Positions 16,514-25,592 of a DNA stretch of 64,000 nucleotides are shown here, piece after piece. The stretch comes from Anaerolineaceae bacterium (GTDB lineage: Bacteria; Chloroflexota; Anaerolineae; Anaerolineales; Anaerolineaceae): contig JAURZL010000011.1 in assembly GCA_030653365.1 (NCBI GenBank), positions 62,001 to 126,000 on the forward strand, given 5' to 3'. Each line of letters starts with the position of its first letter. Positions within the stretch are counted from its first letter, which is position 1. The notes under the pieces are model-generated. The model saw only the letters and a program-made list of their open reading frames with translations, was not told the origin of the DNA and ran no database searches. Both the position numbers and the translations under genes were made by a program.

Positions 16514-17503
16514 TTAATCTTTCGAGTTGGCTATTTTCCTATATATTTGTTTTTCAATAATTTCTATGTTTCTACTGGGAGAAAAATGAATTATTTCTCC
16601 TGGTATATGTCTACCTAATTCAGGATTGTTTTGAAAAGCCAATCCTCCCAGAAAGATCAATGGACTTTCGAATGGATATTTTTCCAGGATTCTTCCTAAT
16701 GGTTTTAATGACAGAGCACTTTCTTTGGTTGTTGCTGTAAAAAGCAAAGTGTTTGGTTTGAGAACATTGAGTGTTTCCAAAATACGATCAAGACTTAAGT
16801 TCTGTCCAAAGTATTTTACATCCCACCCCCGCCATCGCAACATCACAACCAGACTTAGAATCCCAATCTGGTGCATTTCACCCGGTGCGCAGGCAGCGAA
16901 GATGGTGCCTTCGCGGGTAGGAACAGATGATGAGTAAAACATACCCATCAGATGTTGTTCACAGAATTGAGTAGCGAAATGTTCAACAGCGATGGGAATT
17001 TCACCACGATGCCAGGCATCTCCGATATTCACCAGTGTTTCCTGAACAACATGGGTCAATACCTGATCCACATTGTAAATCGAGAATGCTTTCCTGAGAA
17101 TTTCAGAGGCAGCTTCATTCTGGTAATTCATCAAGTATTGTTGAAAATGTCGTGTTAAGACCCCCAAAGAAACTTGATTGATTGTCTCATTAACTGATTC
17201 TTGAAATGCAGGTATTTCTTTGGCAGGATCTGTTCCATCACTTCGTAACTCATGTAAATATTTGACAGCCTGCCCAATACTCATGCCGGAATCGTTTTGT
17301 TGTTTGAGCCAGCGTAACAAACGGACATCATAGGTTGAATACAGGCGATATCCCTGTTCGCCACGATGGGGGTGCGGTAAGCCATAGCGGCGTTCCCATG
17401 CACGTAATGTAACCGGTAACAAGTTGAGCATGCTGGATACTGCTTTGATATTATAAATAGGCAAATCATCCTTATTGGATATATTGTTAGTATTATTTTC
17501 CAT
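16514..17503 (-). CDS. MerR-type regulator with B12-binding domain (CarH/LitR-like), copy 1
   Basis: The 329-residue protein has an N-terminal MerR winged helix (NIKAVSSMLNLLPVTLRAWERRYGLPHPHR, about 18-47). It is followed by the B12-binding cap motif W-x9-EH (AWHRGEIPIAVEH) and the cobalamin domain motif ExHxxG (GEMHQIG) with the cobalt-ligating His. CarH and LitR repress light-inducible genes in the dark with adenosylcobalamin and release DNA on illumination. All ligand motifs are intact, so photosensing is inferred. The ATG at 17503 is chosen because GTAGGA precedes it. A second paralogue lies directly upstream on the same strand. Confidence 0.88.
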   Translation of the reverse strand: MENNTNNISNKDDLPIYNIKAVSSMLNLLPVTLRAWERRYGLPHPHRGEQGYRLYSTYDVRLLRWLKQQNDSGMSIGQAVKYLHELRSDGTDPAKEIPAFQESVNETINQVSLGVLTRHFQQYLMNYQNEAASEILRKAFSIYNVDQVLTHVVQETLVNIGDAWHRGEIPIAVEHFATQFCEQHLMGMFYSSSVPTREGTIFAACAPGEMHQIGILSLVVMLRWRGWDVKYFGQNLSLDRILETLNVLKPNTLLFTATTKESALSLKPLGRILEKYPFESPLIFLGGLAFQNNPELGRHIPGEIIHFSPSRNIEIIEKQIYRKIANSKD

Positions 17504-17565
17504 TTTAATTCCTACGATCAATAATTTTCAAATTTATCTTGCATCTTTTCGTCTTCGTACCCTAG

Positions 17566-17594
17566 TATTTTTGGTGGTGAAACCACCAAAAATA
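17566..17594 (+). repeat. Perfect 13-bp inverted repeat, core-only form of family A
   Basis: TATTTTTGGTGGT (17566-17578) and ACCACCAAAAATA (17582-17594) flank a three-base loop. The arms match the TTTTTGG(C/T)GG core of family A without its flanks. It lies in the leader region of regulator copy 1 and might act as an operator or mRNA hairpin. Confidence 0.5.
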
Positions 17595-17653
17595 ACTGTC
17601 AACGTTGATGAAAGGATATTACACCTTATTTATACTAGAAATGTATTTAAATG

Positions 17654-17689
17654 CATAAGGTTTGTCTAATCTTATCGACAAACCTTATG
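17654..17689 (-). terminator. Stem-loop after regulator copy 2
   Basis: A perfect 13-bp stem, CATAAGGTTTGTC (17654-17666) with GACAAACCTTATG (17677-17689), closes a 10-base loop 22 bases after the stop of the gene at 17711-18670. There is no U-tract, so it may be a weak terminator or a site bound by a regulator. Confidence 0.5.
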
Positions 17690-17710
17690 ACATTAAAGGA
17701 GTCTTAGTTT

Positions 17711-18670
17711 TTAAGCTAGTTCTTTTTCTTTCAGCAGGTCTTTCAGGGTTTCCAGACCTTCTTCAAAGGATTTTCCAATATATTGACCAGGCACCATGTC
17801 TCGGACTTTTTGACTGTTGTCAAAGGCACTGCCTGCATAAGCCAGAGCAGGAGCTGGTTTGATCTGATCCAATTTTTCTTTCAGACGTCGCATTTCAAAT
17901 GCAGCCAGATCGGTTGACGCGGTCAACACAATCAAGTCCGGGAATTCATAACTGGCATAATCAACAAGATCATCGATTGGGAGATCGGGTCCCAAATATT
18001 CCACTCGGTAGCCTTCACTTCGCAATAAAACGGCCATCATCAAACTGCCCAGTTCATGTTGTTCTGTGGGGGCACATCCAAGCTGTACATAAGGTGCATT
18101 TCGGCGGGATGGATACGCCTGCAGTAATGACATCAAACGCGCACGCAGGAAGTTGGAAGCATAATGTTCAGTTGTGATGCGAATCTCACCGCGATACCAG
18201 GCTTCCCCAATCGCAATCAGGGTTGGCGCCAGGATCCTGCTGAAGATTGTTATCAAATCGTAGCTGGCATGCAATTCACGAATGAGCTCTGTTGAGCGTT
18301 CTTCATTATGTTTAATTAATGCATCATATAACCAATGGGTGTATGTTTCAGGTGTGGCTTTGGGAGCAATTAATGTACGGGTTGGTGCGGAAGGAACTGC
18401 GTCCGGCCAGACACCGTTGCGGGTCATTTGGCGTAATTCTAATACAGCGTTGCTAATTGAAATTCCTTCATCCACACGTGATTTTATCCATCGAAGGATA
18501 GCGATATCCCGTTCAGAATATAAGCGATAACGGTTATCCGAACGATGGGGGCTCAGTAATTCATGCCGGCGTTCCCAAGCGCGTAATGTCACAGGACGAA
18601 TACCAGTCTGGACACTGACGGATTTTATGGTGTAGCGGGGTTCGTCGGAAAAATCATTTATTGTAGTCAT
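17711..18670 (-). CDS. MerR-type regulator with B12-binding domain (CarH/LitR-like), copy 2
   Basis: The 319-residue paralogue of the downstream gene has the MerR helix-turn-helix (TIKSVSVQTGIRPVTLRAWERRHELLSPHR, about 14-43). It also has the cap motif W-x9-EH (AWYRGEIRITTEH) and the cobalamin motif EQHELG with the cobalt ligand His, so both proteins keep full B12-binding sets. AGGAGCTGAA precedes ATG 18670. A strong promoter lies 80-108 bases upstream with TGTACA at the likely transcription start, which could be an operator for autorepression. No carotenoid genes are nearby. The photolyase gene at 50701-52095 is a distant candidate target. Confidence 0.88.
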   Translation of the reverse strand: MTTINDFSDEPRYTIKSVSVQTGIRPVTLRAWERRHELLSPHRSDNRYRLYSERDIAILRWIKSRVDEGISISNAVLELRQMTRNGVWPDAVPSAPTRTLIAPKATPETYTHWLYDALIKHNEERSTELIRELHASYDLITIFSRILAPTLIAIGEAWYRGEIRITTEHYASNFLRARLMSLLQAYPSRRNAPYVQLGCAPTEQHELGSLMMAVLLRSEGYRVEYLGPDLPIDDLVDYASYEFPDLIVLTASTDLAAFEMRRLKEKLDQIKPAPALAYAGSAFDNSQKVRDMVPGQYIGKSFEEGLETLKDLLKEKELA

Positions 18671-18749
18671 TTCAGCTCCTAAAAGTTGGTTAGATCAGAA
18701 TAAAATTTCTGGAAACTCTGAATATCAAAAACCATTTATGTACAATATG

Positions 18750-18778
18750 TTTATAACCTTTTTTTTTATCTCTGTCAA
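18750..18778 (-). promoter_or_regulatory. Promoter of regulator copy 2
   Basis: On the minus strand TTGACA (18773-18778) and TATAAA (18750-18755) are spaced by exactly 17 bases, including nine consecutive A. The palindrome TGTACA at 18739-18744 lies at the expected transcription start and is a candidate operator. Confidence 0.7.
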
Positions 18779-19194
18779 ATAAATCAGGTAAATCAGACAT
18801 AATTTATCATAATAAATTTACATTAATTTAAAATGAGAATCACGCCTAAAAAGGGAAAATTGATTGTAAATTTGGCAAAAGACGAAAAAACTATAGATTA
18901 TTTAATAAAAAAATCTAATTGTGATAGATTCTACAAACCCTGTAAAAACCCCCCTTTTAAAAACACATTATTAAAAACCATTAATTTTTTTAGTTAGCAC
19001 CGTGTTCTTGCCCTTTCCGTTATCAATTGATCATCCAATAGCAGAAGCAACTGGAAGAAAAGACAAGCTCAACTGGTCAGTTTTTCTTTGTAGTTACCGA
19101 AATTTTATGTGTATCCAGGCCGTTTTAACGTGATTTAGGAAGAACCTTACATTTCGGTTATACTTGAGGAAAAAATCCACTGGAGTGTATTTCA
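18779..19194. other. Long AT-rich intergenic region between divergent genes
   Basis: Beyond the promoter of the regulator gene, this stretch is AT-rich with several T and A runs. No open frame with a ribosome site is seen. A TATACT at 19158-19163 may be the -10 of the DegV gene, though no good -35 is seen. I see no RNA gene. Confidence 0.4.
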
Positions 19195-20040
19195 ATGTCG
19201 AAAGTTATCGTTGTGACGGACAGCAGTGCTTATCTTCCAGCCGAAATTGTGGCAGAGTATCCAATTTCAGTCTTACCGCTGACTCTGATCTGGGAAGGAA
19301 AAACGTACAGGGATGGGGTTGATATTCAACCGGATGAGTTTTACACCCGCCTGGCTACCAGCCAATCATTGCCACAGACAAGTCAGGTAACTGTTCATCA
19401 ATATGAGGAGATTTTCCAGAAGTTGTTGGATGAAGGATATGAAATTATCAATCTTGGTATTTCCAGTGGCATTTCCAGTTCTTATGATTCTGCTATGCAG
19501 GCATTAAAATCTTTTGAAGGAAAACCAGTTGCCGTATTGGACACAAAACTGGTATCCATGGCTTTGGGGTTTCAGGTTCTGGCGACAGCAAGAGCTGCAA
19601 AAGCAGGGGCAAGCCTGGAAGAGTGTATCAAAATTGCTAATGATTCTTATTCGAAAATCGGTGTTTATTTTACGGTTAATACCCTTAAATTTCTGGCAGC
19701 AGGTGGGCGAATTGGGGGTGCGAAACGTTTGTTGGGAACGGCTCTGAATATAAAACCTGTTTTGCAAATTAGTGATGGAAAGATTGAACTGGTGGAAAGT
19801 GTGATCTCCAAAAAGAAAGCCATTAAACGCATGGTTGCTCTGGTTGAAAAAGGAATCGATGGTCGCAAACCATTACATATTTCTGTTTTTCATGCGCTTG
19901 AGCATGATGCCGCTGTGAGCCTGTTAGCTGAGTTAAAGGAAAGATTGGATGCTGAAGAAGCGATCCTTTCGTATGTCAGCCCGGTTGTTGGAGCACATGT
20001 CGGACCTGGGACGATCTCGATTGCTTATATGGCAGGATAA
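19195..20040 (+). CDS. DegV family fatty acid-binding protein
   Basis: The 281-residue protein has the DegV signature: VIVVTDSSAYLPAEI at the start, LPLTLIWEGKTYRDGVDI, PQTSQVTVHQYEEIF, ISSGISSSYDSAMQA, and GRIGGAKRLLG in the second domain. DegV/FakB proteins bind a fatty acid and, in Firmicutes, present it to the kinase FakA for incorporation into phospholipid. No FakA-like gene is in the window. The ATG follows a GGAGTG ribosome site. It is monocistronic as far as can be seen. Confidence 0.9.
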   Translation: MSKVIVVTDSSAYLPAEIVAEYPISVLPLTLIWEGKTYRDGVDIQPDEFYTRLATSQSLPQTSQVTVHQYEEIFQKLLDEGYEIINLGISSGISSSYDSAMQALKSFEGKPVAVLDTKLVSMALGFQVLATARAAKAGASLEECIKIANDSYSKIGVYFTVNTLKFLAAGGRIGGAKRLLGTALNIKPVLQISDGKIELVESVISKKKAIKRMVALVEKGIDGRKPLHISVFHALEHDAAVSLLAELKERLDAEEAILSYVSPVVGAHVGPGTISIAYMAG

Positions 20041-20160
20041 TTTTCCATTTCTACTGGTTAAATTACAGAGCAAGTTAGGGATTTGTAACAAAATTGTAAC
20101 AAGATAACAACCTGTTGCAAACATTATTTTTTTATAATATGGGTATAAAATAAAACCTTG

Positions 20161-20757
20161 ATGATAACGATGATCGATTCTCCCGAGACCAAACAGATTA
20201 AAGAAAATCTGGAACCTATTAACCGCTGTCCTATTTGTCAGAGTGGTTTCCTTCAGGTGAAACCTGATGTCTCGAATGAACAACTCATAATTTGTCCGAT
20301 GTGTGGGATCAAATTTCGATTAGCCCCCAGCAAGGATCACCTGATGCTTGTTGAAACACCGTTAAATTTTCCGACCAATCTTGTTGGTTTGTGGTTGACA
20401 CGGGCACAGATTGGTAAAGCATTACATGAGTATCGTATGGTGATCAATAAGAATGGAATAGATACCAATACGACGCAAAAAACAATCGATATTCCAAAAG
20501 CCAATCCAGTCCGGGCACAGGCAGTCAGGCAGGCAAGAGAGATGATCGCTGTAGGTAAATCACCAGCAACGGTTCATAAAGTGCTTGTGGAAAAAATGCA
20601 GCTTACCGATTATGCGATTGAAGAAATTATTCAGGATGCCATTTCTGTAAAGAAAGCTCTTCGAAAACAAAAATTTCAAAAGGTTATCAAGGTTTTGTTT
20701 GCAATATTTTTGCTTTTGGTAATCTCTTATATCGTTCTTCTTTTAATTTACGGATAA
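20161..20757 (+). CDS. Zinc-ribbon protein with C-terminal membrane anchor
   Basis: The roughly 198-residue product has an N-terminal zinc ribbon (CPIC at about 22-25, CPMC at about 46-49). A middle helical region follows, with RAQAVRQAREMIAVGKSPATVHKVLVEKM. One C-terminal membrane segment (about 178-197, FAIFLLLVISYIVLLLIYG) anchors it. No known function is recognised. TATAAT at 20133-20138 gives a short leader with no clear ribosome site, so either ATG 20161 or ATG 20170 may be used. It may be a membrane-bound regulator or chaperone-like protein. Confidence 0.65.
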   Translation: MITMIDSPETKQIKENLEPINRCPICQSGFLQVKPDVSNEQLIICPMCGIKFRLAPSKDHLMLVETPLNFPTNLVGLWLTRAQIGKALHEYRMVINKNGIDTNTTQKTIDIPKANPVRAQAVRQAREMIAVGKSPATVHKVLVEKMQLTDYAIEEIIQDAISVKKALRKQKFQKVIKVLFAIFLLLVISYIVLLLIYG

Positions 20758-20769
20758 TTTATAACCAAT

Positions 20770-22134
20770 TCATTCGAATATGAGGATTGAAAACCACTGG
20801 GGTGGAATTTGCATCACGATCTCATTATTATTTATCTTGAAAGCAAAATCATTTCCAGGAATTTGGCGCACCGTTTGATAATCAGGTATCTGGATGCCTG
20901 AAATCGAAACTGATTCAAAAGCTGCATTGATTGCAACAAGCACTTTTTGATCTTCTGTTTCCCGCCAGAAAGCAAATTGGGTTGGGCTGATGAATGCTTG
21001 CCGATAACTGCCTATCTGCAATGCTGAATTTCCAAATCGGATTTCAGAAAGTTGGCGGATCGTGTCAGGGAGGTTGGCTATAGGTGCGTTGTGAATCAAC
21101 GTTTCAAGATTGAGTGCAGGCCGCAACGCCTGATCGCTGTATTCGGAGCGTTTCCCTTCAAGACCCCATTCACTGCCATAATAAAGAGAGGGTATACCAG
21201 GCATTGTGAATAAGAGGGCGTAGAGAGGATAGAGATGCCCTTTGAATTTCAGTTGGGATGCTACCCGGTTGACATCGTGATTATCGACAAAATTGTAGAG
21301 CATCAAATCGCGGTAAAGCCCGCCTTCTCCAAATTGACGATGTAGAGTATGTGCAATCTCAAAAAAGTTGGCATCATTCAGGCTTGAATAAAGACCTTTG
21401 TAAGCTTCGTAATTGGTGACACTGTGGAGATGCTCGCTATTAGCCCATTGTTGATATTCGCCGTGGACTACTTCTCCCATGAGCCAGAAATCGGGTTGTA
21501 AAGAAGTGGTGATTTGACGCAATTCTTGCCAGAAATCCAGGCGAACATGGTCGGCGGCATCGAGACGTAACCCGTCGATACCCCACTCATTGATCCAGAA
21601 ACGCACAGCTTGAAAAAGGTGTTCACGCACTGCAGGATTCGCGAGATTGAATTTTGGCAGACTGTGATAACCAGCCCAGGTCTCATAATTGAAGGCATCT
21701 CCCACTGGACTTGCTTGATCGAAGCGGACACCTTCATACCAATCCTTGTAAGTAGACTGCTGACCTTTTTGTTGCAGATCCTGAAATGCCCAGAAATCAC
21801 GTCCACTGTGATTAAAGACTGCATCAAGAATCAAGCGCATTCCACGTCGGTGTACCTCCTGAGAAAATGCCTTGAAGGAGTGGTTATCACCGAGACGTTT
21901 ATCGACTTGAAAATAATCAATGGTATCGTACCCGTGCTGACTGGATTGCAGAATCGGTCCCAGGAAGAGGGTGTTTACCCCAAGCCATTGCAGGTGATCC
22001 AACCAGGCGTAGAGCTTATCGAGGCGATATTCTGTAGGGGCTTCGTAGTGATTATCATGTGGTGCCGCTGTAAGACCAAGCGGATAGAGATGATAGATAA
22101 AAGCGGATTGAATCCAATCTGGTGTGTTATTCAT
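20770..22134 (-). CDS. Alpha-amylase family (GH13) glycoside hydrolase
   Basis: The 454-residue enzyme shows the GH13 barrel regions in order: LILDAVFNHSG (region I), GIDGLRLDAADHV with the nucleophile Asp, GEVVHG with the acid/base Glu, and FVDNHDVNR with the transition-state Asp. There is no signal peptide, so it is cytoplasmic and should act on short maltodextrins, like cyclomaltodextrinase-type enzymes. The frame extends to 22173 through a TTG. ATG 22134 is preferred, although no strong ribosome site is seen. A palindrome 12 bases upstream matches the operator before the TetR gene, so I infer TetR control. Confidence 0.88.
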   Translation of the reverse strand: MNNTPDWIQSAFIYHLYPLGLTAAPHDNHYEAPTEYRLDKLYAWLDHLQWLGVNTLFLGPILQSSQHGYDTIDYFQVDKRLGDNHSFKAFSQEVHRRGMRLILDAVFNHSGRDFWAFQDLQQKGQQSTYKDWYEGVRFDQASPVGDAFNYETWAGYHSLPKFNLANPAVREHLFQAVRFWINEWGIDGLRLDAADHVRLDFWQELRQITTSLQPDFWLMGEVVHGEYQQWANSEHLHSVTNYEAYKGLYSSLNDANFFEIAHTLHRQFGEGGLYRDLMLYNFVDNHDVNRVASQLKFKGHLYPLYALLFTMPGIPSLYYGSEWGLEGKRSEYSDQALRPALNLETLIHNAPIANLPDTIRQLSEIRFGNSALQIGSYRQAFISPTQFAFWRETEDQKVLVAINAAFESVSISGIQIPDYQTVRQIPGNDFAFKINNNEIVMQIPPQWFSILIFE

Positions 22135-22145
22135 TTTTTGTTTTT

Positions 22146-22161
22146 TATACCGAATGGTATA
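22146..22161. promoter_or_regulatory. TetR operator upstream of the amylase gene
   Basis: TATACCGAATGGTATA is a 16-bp palindrome with one mismatch to the perfect copy at 22779-22794. It lies 12 bases before the amylase ATG. Confidence 0.75.
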
Positions 22162-22198
22162 GATTCCTTTCAAAATTTTTTATAGCCAGGCTTCTCAA

Positions 22199-22768
22199 TT
22201 AAGAGAAAATGCCGTGCATGAATTGATGAACAGCCTGATTGATTTGTTGCTGATTAATTTCGAATTCTCCCTGAAGGACCAGCGATCCATAGGTGAAGAG
22301 CATACCCTGGAAGGAAGTTGCCAGAATTTTTTCGTGGCCGCGCATGTTGCCGTGTTGTTGAGCCGCCTGCAGAAAGAATTCGAACATGGCCGTCTGTTGT
22401 GATTGTGTGTAAGGCAGGATTGCCTGATAGGTGACACTTTGCGTGGGTGCTAAGCGTAAGGCCAGCCAAAGCCGGAAAAAACGTTCTTCATGCTCGGCAA
22501 AATCCAGGTATGACCTGAATATGTTTCTCAGACCGGTCTGAATGTCACCTGAATAGTGCATGGGTTCGACTAGTTGTTTATGGAAAAGGTCAAAATAGTG
22601 CTCGAGAATGGCTTTTAGTAATCCTTCTTTTGAACCAAAGTAATGATAGAGGGTAGGTTTGGTGAAACCAGATGTTTCAATAATTTCCTGCACACCAACA
22701 GCATCATAGCCATGTTGCGAGAAAAGCTTGCAGGCGGTTTTCAGAATGATCATACTGTTTTCGTTCAT
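22199..22768 (-). CDS. TetR family transcriptional repressor
   Basis: The 189-residue protein has an N-terminal TetR DNA-binding domain, with ILKTACKLFSQHGYDAVGVQEI and the recognition helix region SGFTKPTLYHYFGSKEGLLKAIL (about 8-54). An all-helical ligand-binding domain follows. It lies directly upstream of the amylase gene on the same strand. The perfect palindrome TATACCGAACGGTATA lies 11 bases before its start, and a one-mismatch copy lies before the amylase gene. Autorepression and control of the amylase are therefore well supported. The effector is probably a sugar, but this is an inference from the target. Confidence 0.9.
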   Translation of the reverse strand: MNENSMIILKTACKLFSQHGYDAVGVQEIIETSGFTKPTLYHYFGSKEGLLKAILEHYFDLFHKQLVEPMHYSGDIQTGLRNIFRSYLDFAEHEERFFRLWLALRLAPTQSVTYQAILPYTQSQQTAMFEFFLQAAQQHGNMRGHEKILATSFQGMLFTYGSLVLQGEFEINQQQINQAVHQFMHGIFS

Positions 22769-22778
22769 GATTAAATAT

Positions 22779-22794
22779 TATACCGAACGGTATA
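22779..22794. promoter_or_regulatory. TetR operator upstream of its own gene
   Basis: TATACCGAACGGTATA is a perfect palindrome with a two-base centre, 11 bases upstream of ATG 22768. It matches the site at 22146-22161. Confidence 0.8.
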
Positions 22795-22954
22795 GAAAAA
22801 AGCAAGCTTTTTAGATCACCGCTAACAGCTCAAAGCTTACTTTGTTATTCTTGGTAATGATAATTCTCTCATTTGGAGAGGAAGGTTTTCTGAGGATTCT
22901 ATGGTTCCTCAAGTTATTTTCGGAAAGTTAATTTTAGAAATCAGAGGTATGTAT

Positions 22955-22995
22955 GAGAATCGGGGAAGGTCAGGGACACTTCCTCTACGATTTTC
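22955..22995. repeat. Family B palindromic repeat, divergent copy
   Basis: An imperfect hairpin has AATCGGGGAAG at 22958-22968 and CTTCC...CGATT at 22979-22992. On the minus strand it reads TCGTAGAGGAAGTG..CCTTCCCCGATT, similar in layout to the GTAGGGG repeats at 48445 and 50676. Confidence 0.4.
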
Positions 22996-23032
22996 ATTTT
23001 GTGTCTTTCAGAAATGGATTTGTGAATAATCT

Positions 23033-24124
23033 TTATATCTGGTTATGAATTTTTTCTAGAACTTCGAGAGCTTGATGCATAAGTTCCATATTTGCTTGAG
23101 AACCCATGTGACCGAGACGAAATACTTTACCTGCCAACGGACCATAGCTGCCACCCCCGACCAGCCCGGCAGCACGCAGATTCTGATCAAATGCATGCCA
23201 GCTGATTCCTTCCGGCACGTTGACTGCTGTAACCGTTGGAGAAGCAACGAAATCAGGTTTTACGAAAAGTTCATAGCCAATAGCCCGTAATTGTTCCCGG
23301 CAATAAGCAGCGACTATTTCATGGCGTTGATACACCATCGATAATCCCTCTTCCATTAACATGTCAATACTGGTGTTAATGGCTGCCAGTCCATGCCAGT
23401 GGGGGGTATATGGGAACTCACCTTTCTGCTGTGCATTGCGGAAAGGCAAAAGTGCATCATAACCGACATATTGAACATCCTCGATAATCTCCCAGGCACG
23501 CGCGCTGATTCCGAGGAAGGAGATATCACAGGGAGCAGAAAGCACTTTCTGAGAACCCCCCAATGCCAGATCGACATGCCAGGTATCCGATTCAATCGGT
23601 ACACCTCCGATGCTTGCAACCATGTCTACATAGAGCAGTGGAACAGCATGTTTCTGCTTAAGTTCACCGAGTTTTTCGAGCGGGTTTAATGTGCCGGATG
23701 GAGTTTCACAATGCACGACCGTTATCATTTTTGGTTTGAATTCAATGATTGCTTCTTCGATTCGTGCCCAATCGTGCAAGGTTTCGTTGTGAGCGAAACC
23801 GATCGTTTTCACCTGGGCACCGATAGAACGTGCCATGTCTCCAATTCCATATCCAAACACACCGGTTGCCAGTGTCAGAACACGATCACCATGCTTGATT
23901 GTGCTTTTCAGGGCACTCCACAAGGAAAGCATGCCTTCTCCGGTCATAAAAACAATCTGATTTTGGGTGCCCAGCAGAGCTCTCATTTTCTCTTCGGTCT
24001 GGTTGTAAAGTTCCAGAAATTCTGGTTCTAAATCCGATGAACCATAATCACTCTGATAGGCAGCCAGGATACGGACAGGAACTCGTACAGGACCTGGCAC
24101 CATTGGAATTGGATATGTTTTCAT
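23033..24124 (-). CDS. PLP-dependent class V aminotransferase (alanine/serine-glyoxylate type)
   Basis: The 363-residue enzyme matches the alanine-glyoxylate/serine-pyruvate aminotransferase family. It starts with PMVPGPVRVPVRILAAYQ, has FMTGEGMLSLWSAL and the HCETPSGTLNP segment, and places the PLP Lys in GGSQKVLSAP. It transfers an amino group between Ala or Ser and glyoxylate or pyruvate in the cytoplasm. The frame extends to 24148, but GAGGTGCGC precedes ATG 24124, so that start is chosen. It is divergent from pepT with about 155 bases between. Confidence 0.9.
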   Translation of the reverse strand: MKTYPIPMVPGPVRVPVRILAAYQSDYGSSDLEPEFLELYNQTEEKMRALLGTQNQIVFMTGEGMLSLWSALKSTIKHGDRVLTLATGVFGYGIGDMARSIGAQVKTIGFAHNETLHDWARIEEAIIEFKPKMITVVHCETPSGTLNPLEKLGELKQKHAVPLLYVDMVASIGGVPIESDTWHVDLALGGSQKVLSAPCDISFLGISARAWEIIEDVQYVGYDALLPFRNAQQKGEFPYTPHWHGLAAINTSIDMLMEEGLSMVYQRHEIVAAYCREQLRAIGYELFVKPDFVASPTVTAVNVPEGISWHAFDQNLRAAGLVGGGSYGPLAGKVFRLGHMGSQANMELMHQALEVLEKIHNQI

Positions 24125-24279
24125 GCGCACCTCTTTTTGGTAGATCAAACCTATTATCTCATATCCAGGATATTTGGGGGGCTGCCAGGTTTACAAATTC
24201 TAAGCTTTGTACAATAATTATGATGGTTGTGTTTTCTACTCTTTTTTGATACAAAAACGAATTGATATGGGAGTAAAAG

Positions 24280-25509
24280 ATGAGTAATGTGATTGAACGC
24301 TTTTTACGTTATATTCAGATTGATACACAATCGGATGTTAATTCGGATAGCTGCCCGAGTACAGCCAAACAATTCGATCTGGCTCGTTTATTGAAGGAAG
24401 AACTGGATTCCCTTCAACTGCAAGATGTGAGTCAGGATGAGAATGGATATGTAATGGCTACGCTGCCTGCGAACACGTCCCGAAATGTACCGGTTATTGG
24501 GTGGATCGCCCACATGGACACCAGTCCTGACATGGGTGGCGAGGGAGTGAATCCGCAGTGGATTGAGCATTATGATGGGAAAGAGATTGTTCTGAATACA
24601 GCACAGAATGTGGTAATGTCACCAACCGATTTTCCGGAGTTGAAGCAATACATTGGTCAGCCAATAATCACCACCGATGGCATGACCTTGCTGGGCGCAG
24701 ATGATAAAGCCGGGATCGCTGCGATCATGGCTGCAGTAGAGTATCTGGTGCAGCATCCTGAAATTGAGCATGGAACGCTGAAGATCGGCTTCACCCCGGA
24801 TGAGGAAATTGGCCGCGGGGCAGACCGCTTTGATGTGAAAAAATTCGCTGCAGATTTTGCCTACACGGTGGATGGCGGTGAACTGGGTGAATTGGAGTAT
24901 GAGAATTTCAACGCAGCCGGCGCAAAGATCGTGGTAAAAGGTCGCAGTGTCCATCCCGGTACCGCCAAAGATAAGATGATCAATTCGATCAATATTGCGA
25001 TGGATATAGCCGGAATGCTACCAGGCCAGATGCGACCTGAGCACACAGAACGGTATGATGGTTTCTTTCACTTGATGCGATTTGACGGAAAACTGGAGGA
25101 GACCACTCTGGAGTACATCATTCGTGAGCATGACCATGATAAATTTGAGTGGCAAAAAGGGTTGATCGAAAAAGCGGTTGAATTTGCCAATTACAAATAT
25201 GGACCGAATACAGCCTGTCTGGTCTTGAAGGATCAATATTTAAACATGAGAGAAAAAATCCTGCCTGTATTCCATATTATTGAGACAGCAAGGGAAGCGA
25301 TGATCGAACTGGGGATTGAACCCAAAATCATCCCGGTACGTGGTGGGACGGATGGAGCACGCCTGTCATTTGAAGGATTACCATGCCCGAATTTATTTAC
25401 TGGTGGTCACAATGCGCATGGACGCTTTGAATACCTGCCAGCGCGATCCCTGGAACGGGCAGTGGATGTCATCCTCAAAATAATTGAATTATATACAGCG
25501 AAAGCCTGA
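24280..25509 (+). CDS. pepT: Peptidase T (tripeptide aminopeptidase)
   Basis: The 409-residue protein matches PepT over its whole length: VIERFLRYIQIDTQSD, the metal ligand segment GWIAHMDTSPDM, LLGADDKAGIAAI, FTPDEEIGRGAD, DGGELGELEYENFNAA, SVHPGTAKDKMIN, and PVRGGTDGARLSFEGLPCPNLFTGGHNAHGRFE. It is a cytoplasmic di-zinc M20 peptidase that removes N-terminal residues from tripeptides. The start follows GGGAG. It is monocistronic. Confidence 0.95.
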   Translation: MSNVIERFLRYIQIDTQSDVNSDSCPSTAKQFDLARLLKEELDSLQLQDVSQDENGYVMATLPANTSRNVPVIGWIAHMDTSPDMGGEGVNPQWIEHYDGKEIVLNTAQNVVMSPTDFPELKQYIGQPIITTDGMTLLGADDKAGIAAIMAAVEYLVQHPEIEHGTLKIGFTPDEEIGRGADRFDVKKFAADFAYTVDGGELGELEYENFNAAGAKIVVKGRSVHPGTAKDKMINSINIAMDIAGMLPGQMRPEHTERYDGFFHLMRFDGKLEETTLEYIIREHDHDKFEWQKGLIEKAVEFANYKYGPNTACLVLKDQYLNMREKILPVFHIIETAREAMIELGIEPKIIPVRGGTDGARLSFEGLPCPNLFTGGHNAHGRFEYLPARSLERAVDVILKIIELYTAKA

Positions 25510-25592
25510 ACGAGCGATATCAGGAGCAGAGAGACATTAAAGGTCATTTCGGGGTGTGTTTCACACCTCGATTTGATTTAATGCAAATATGA

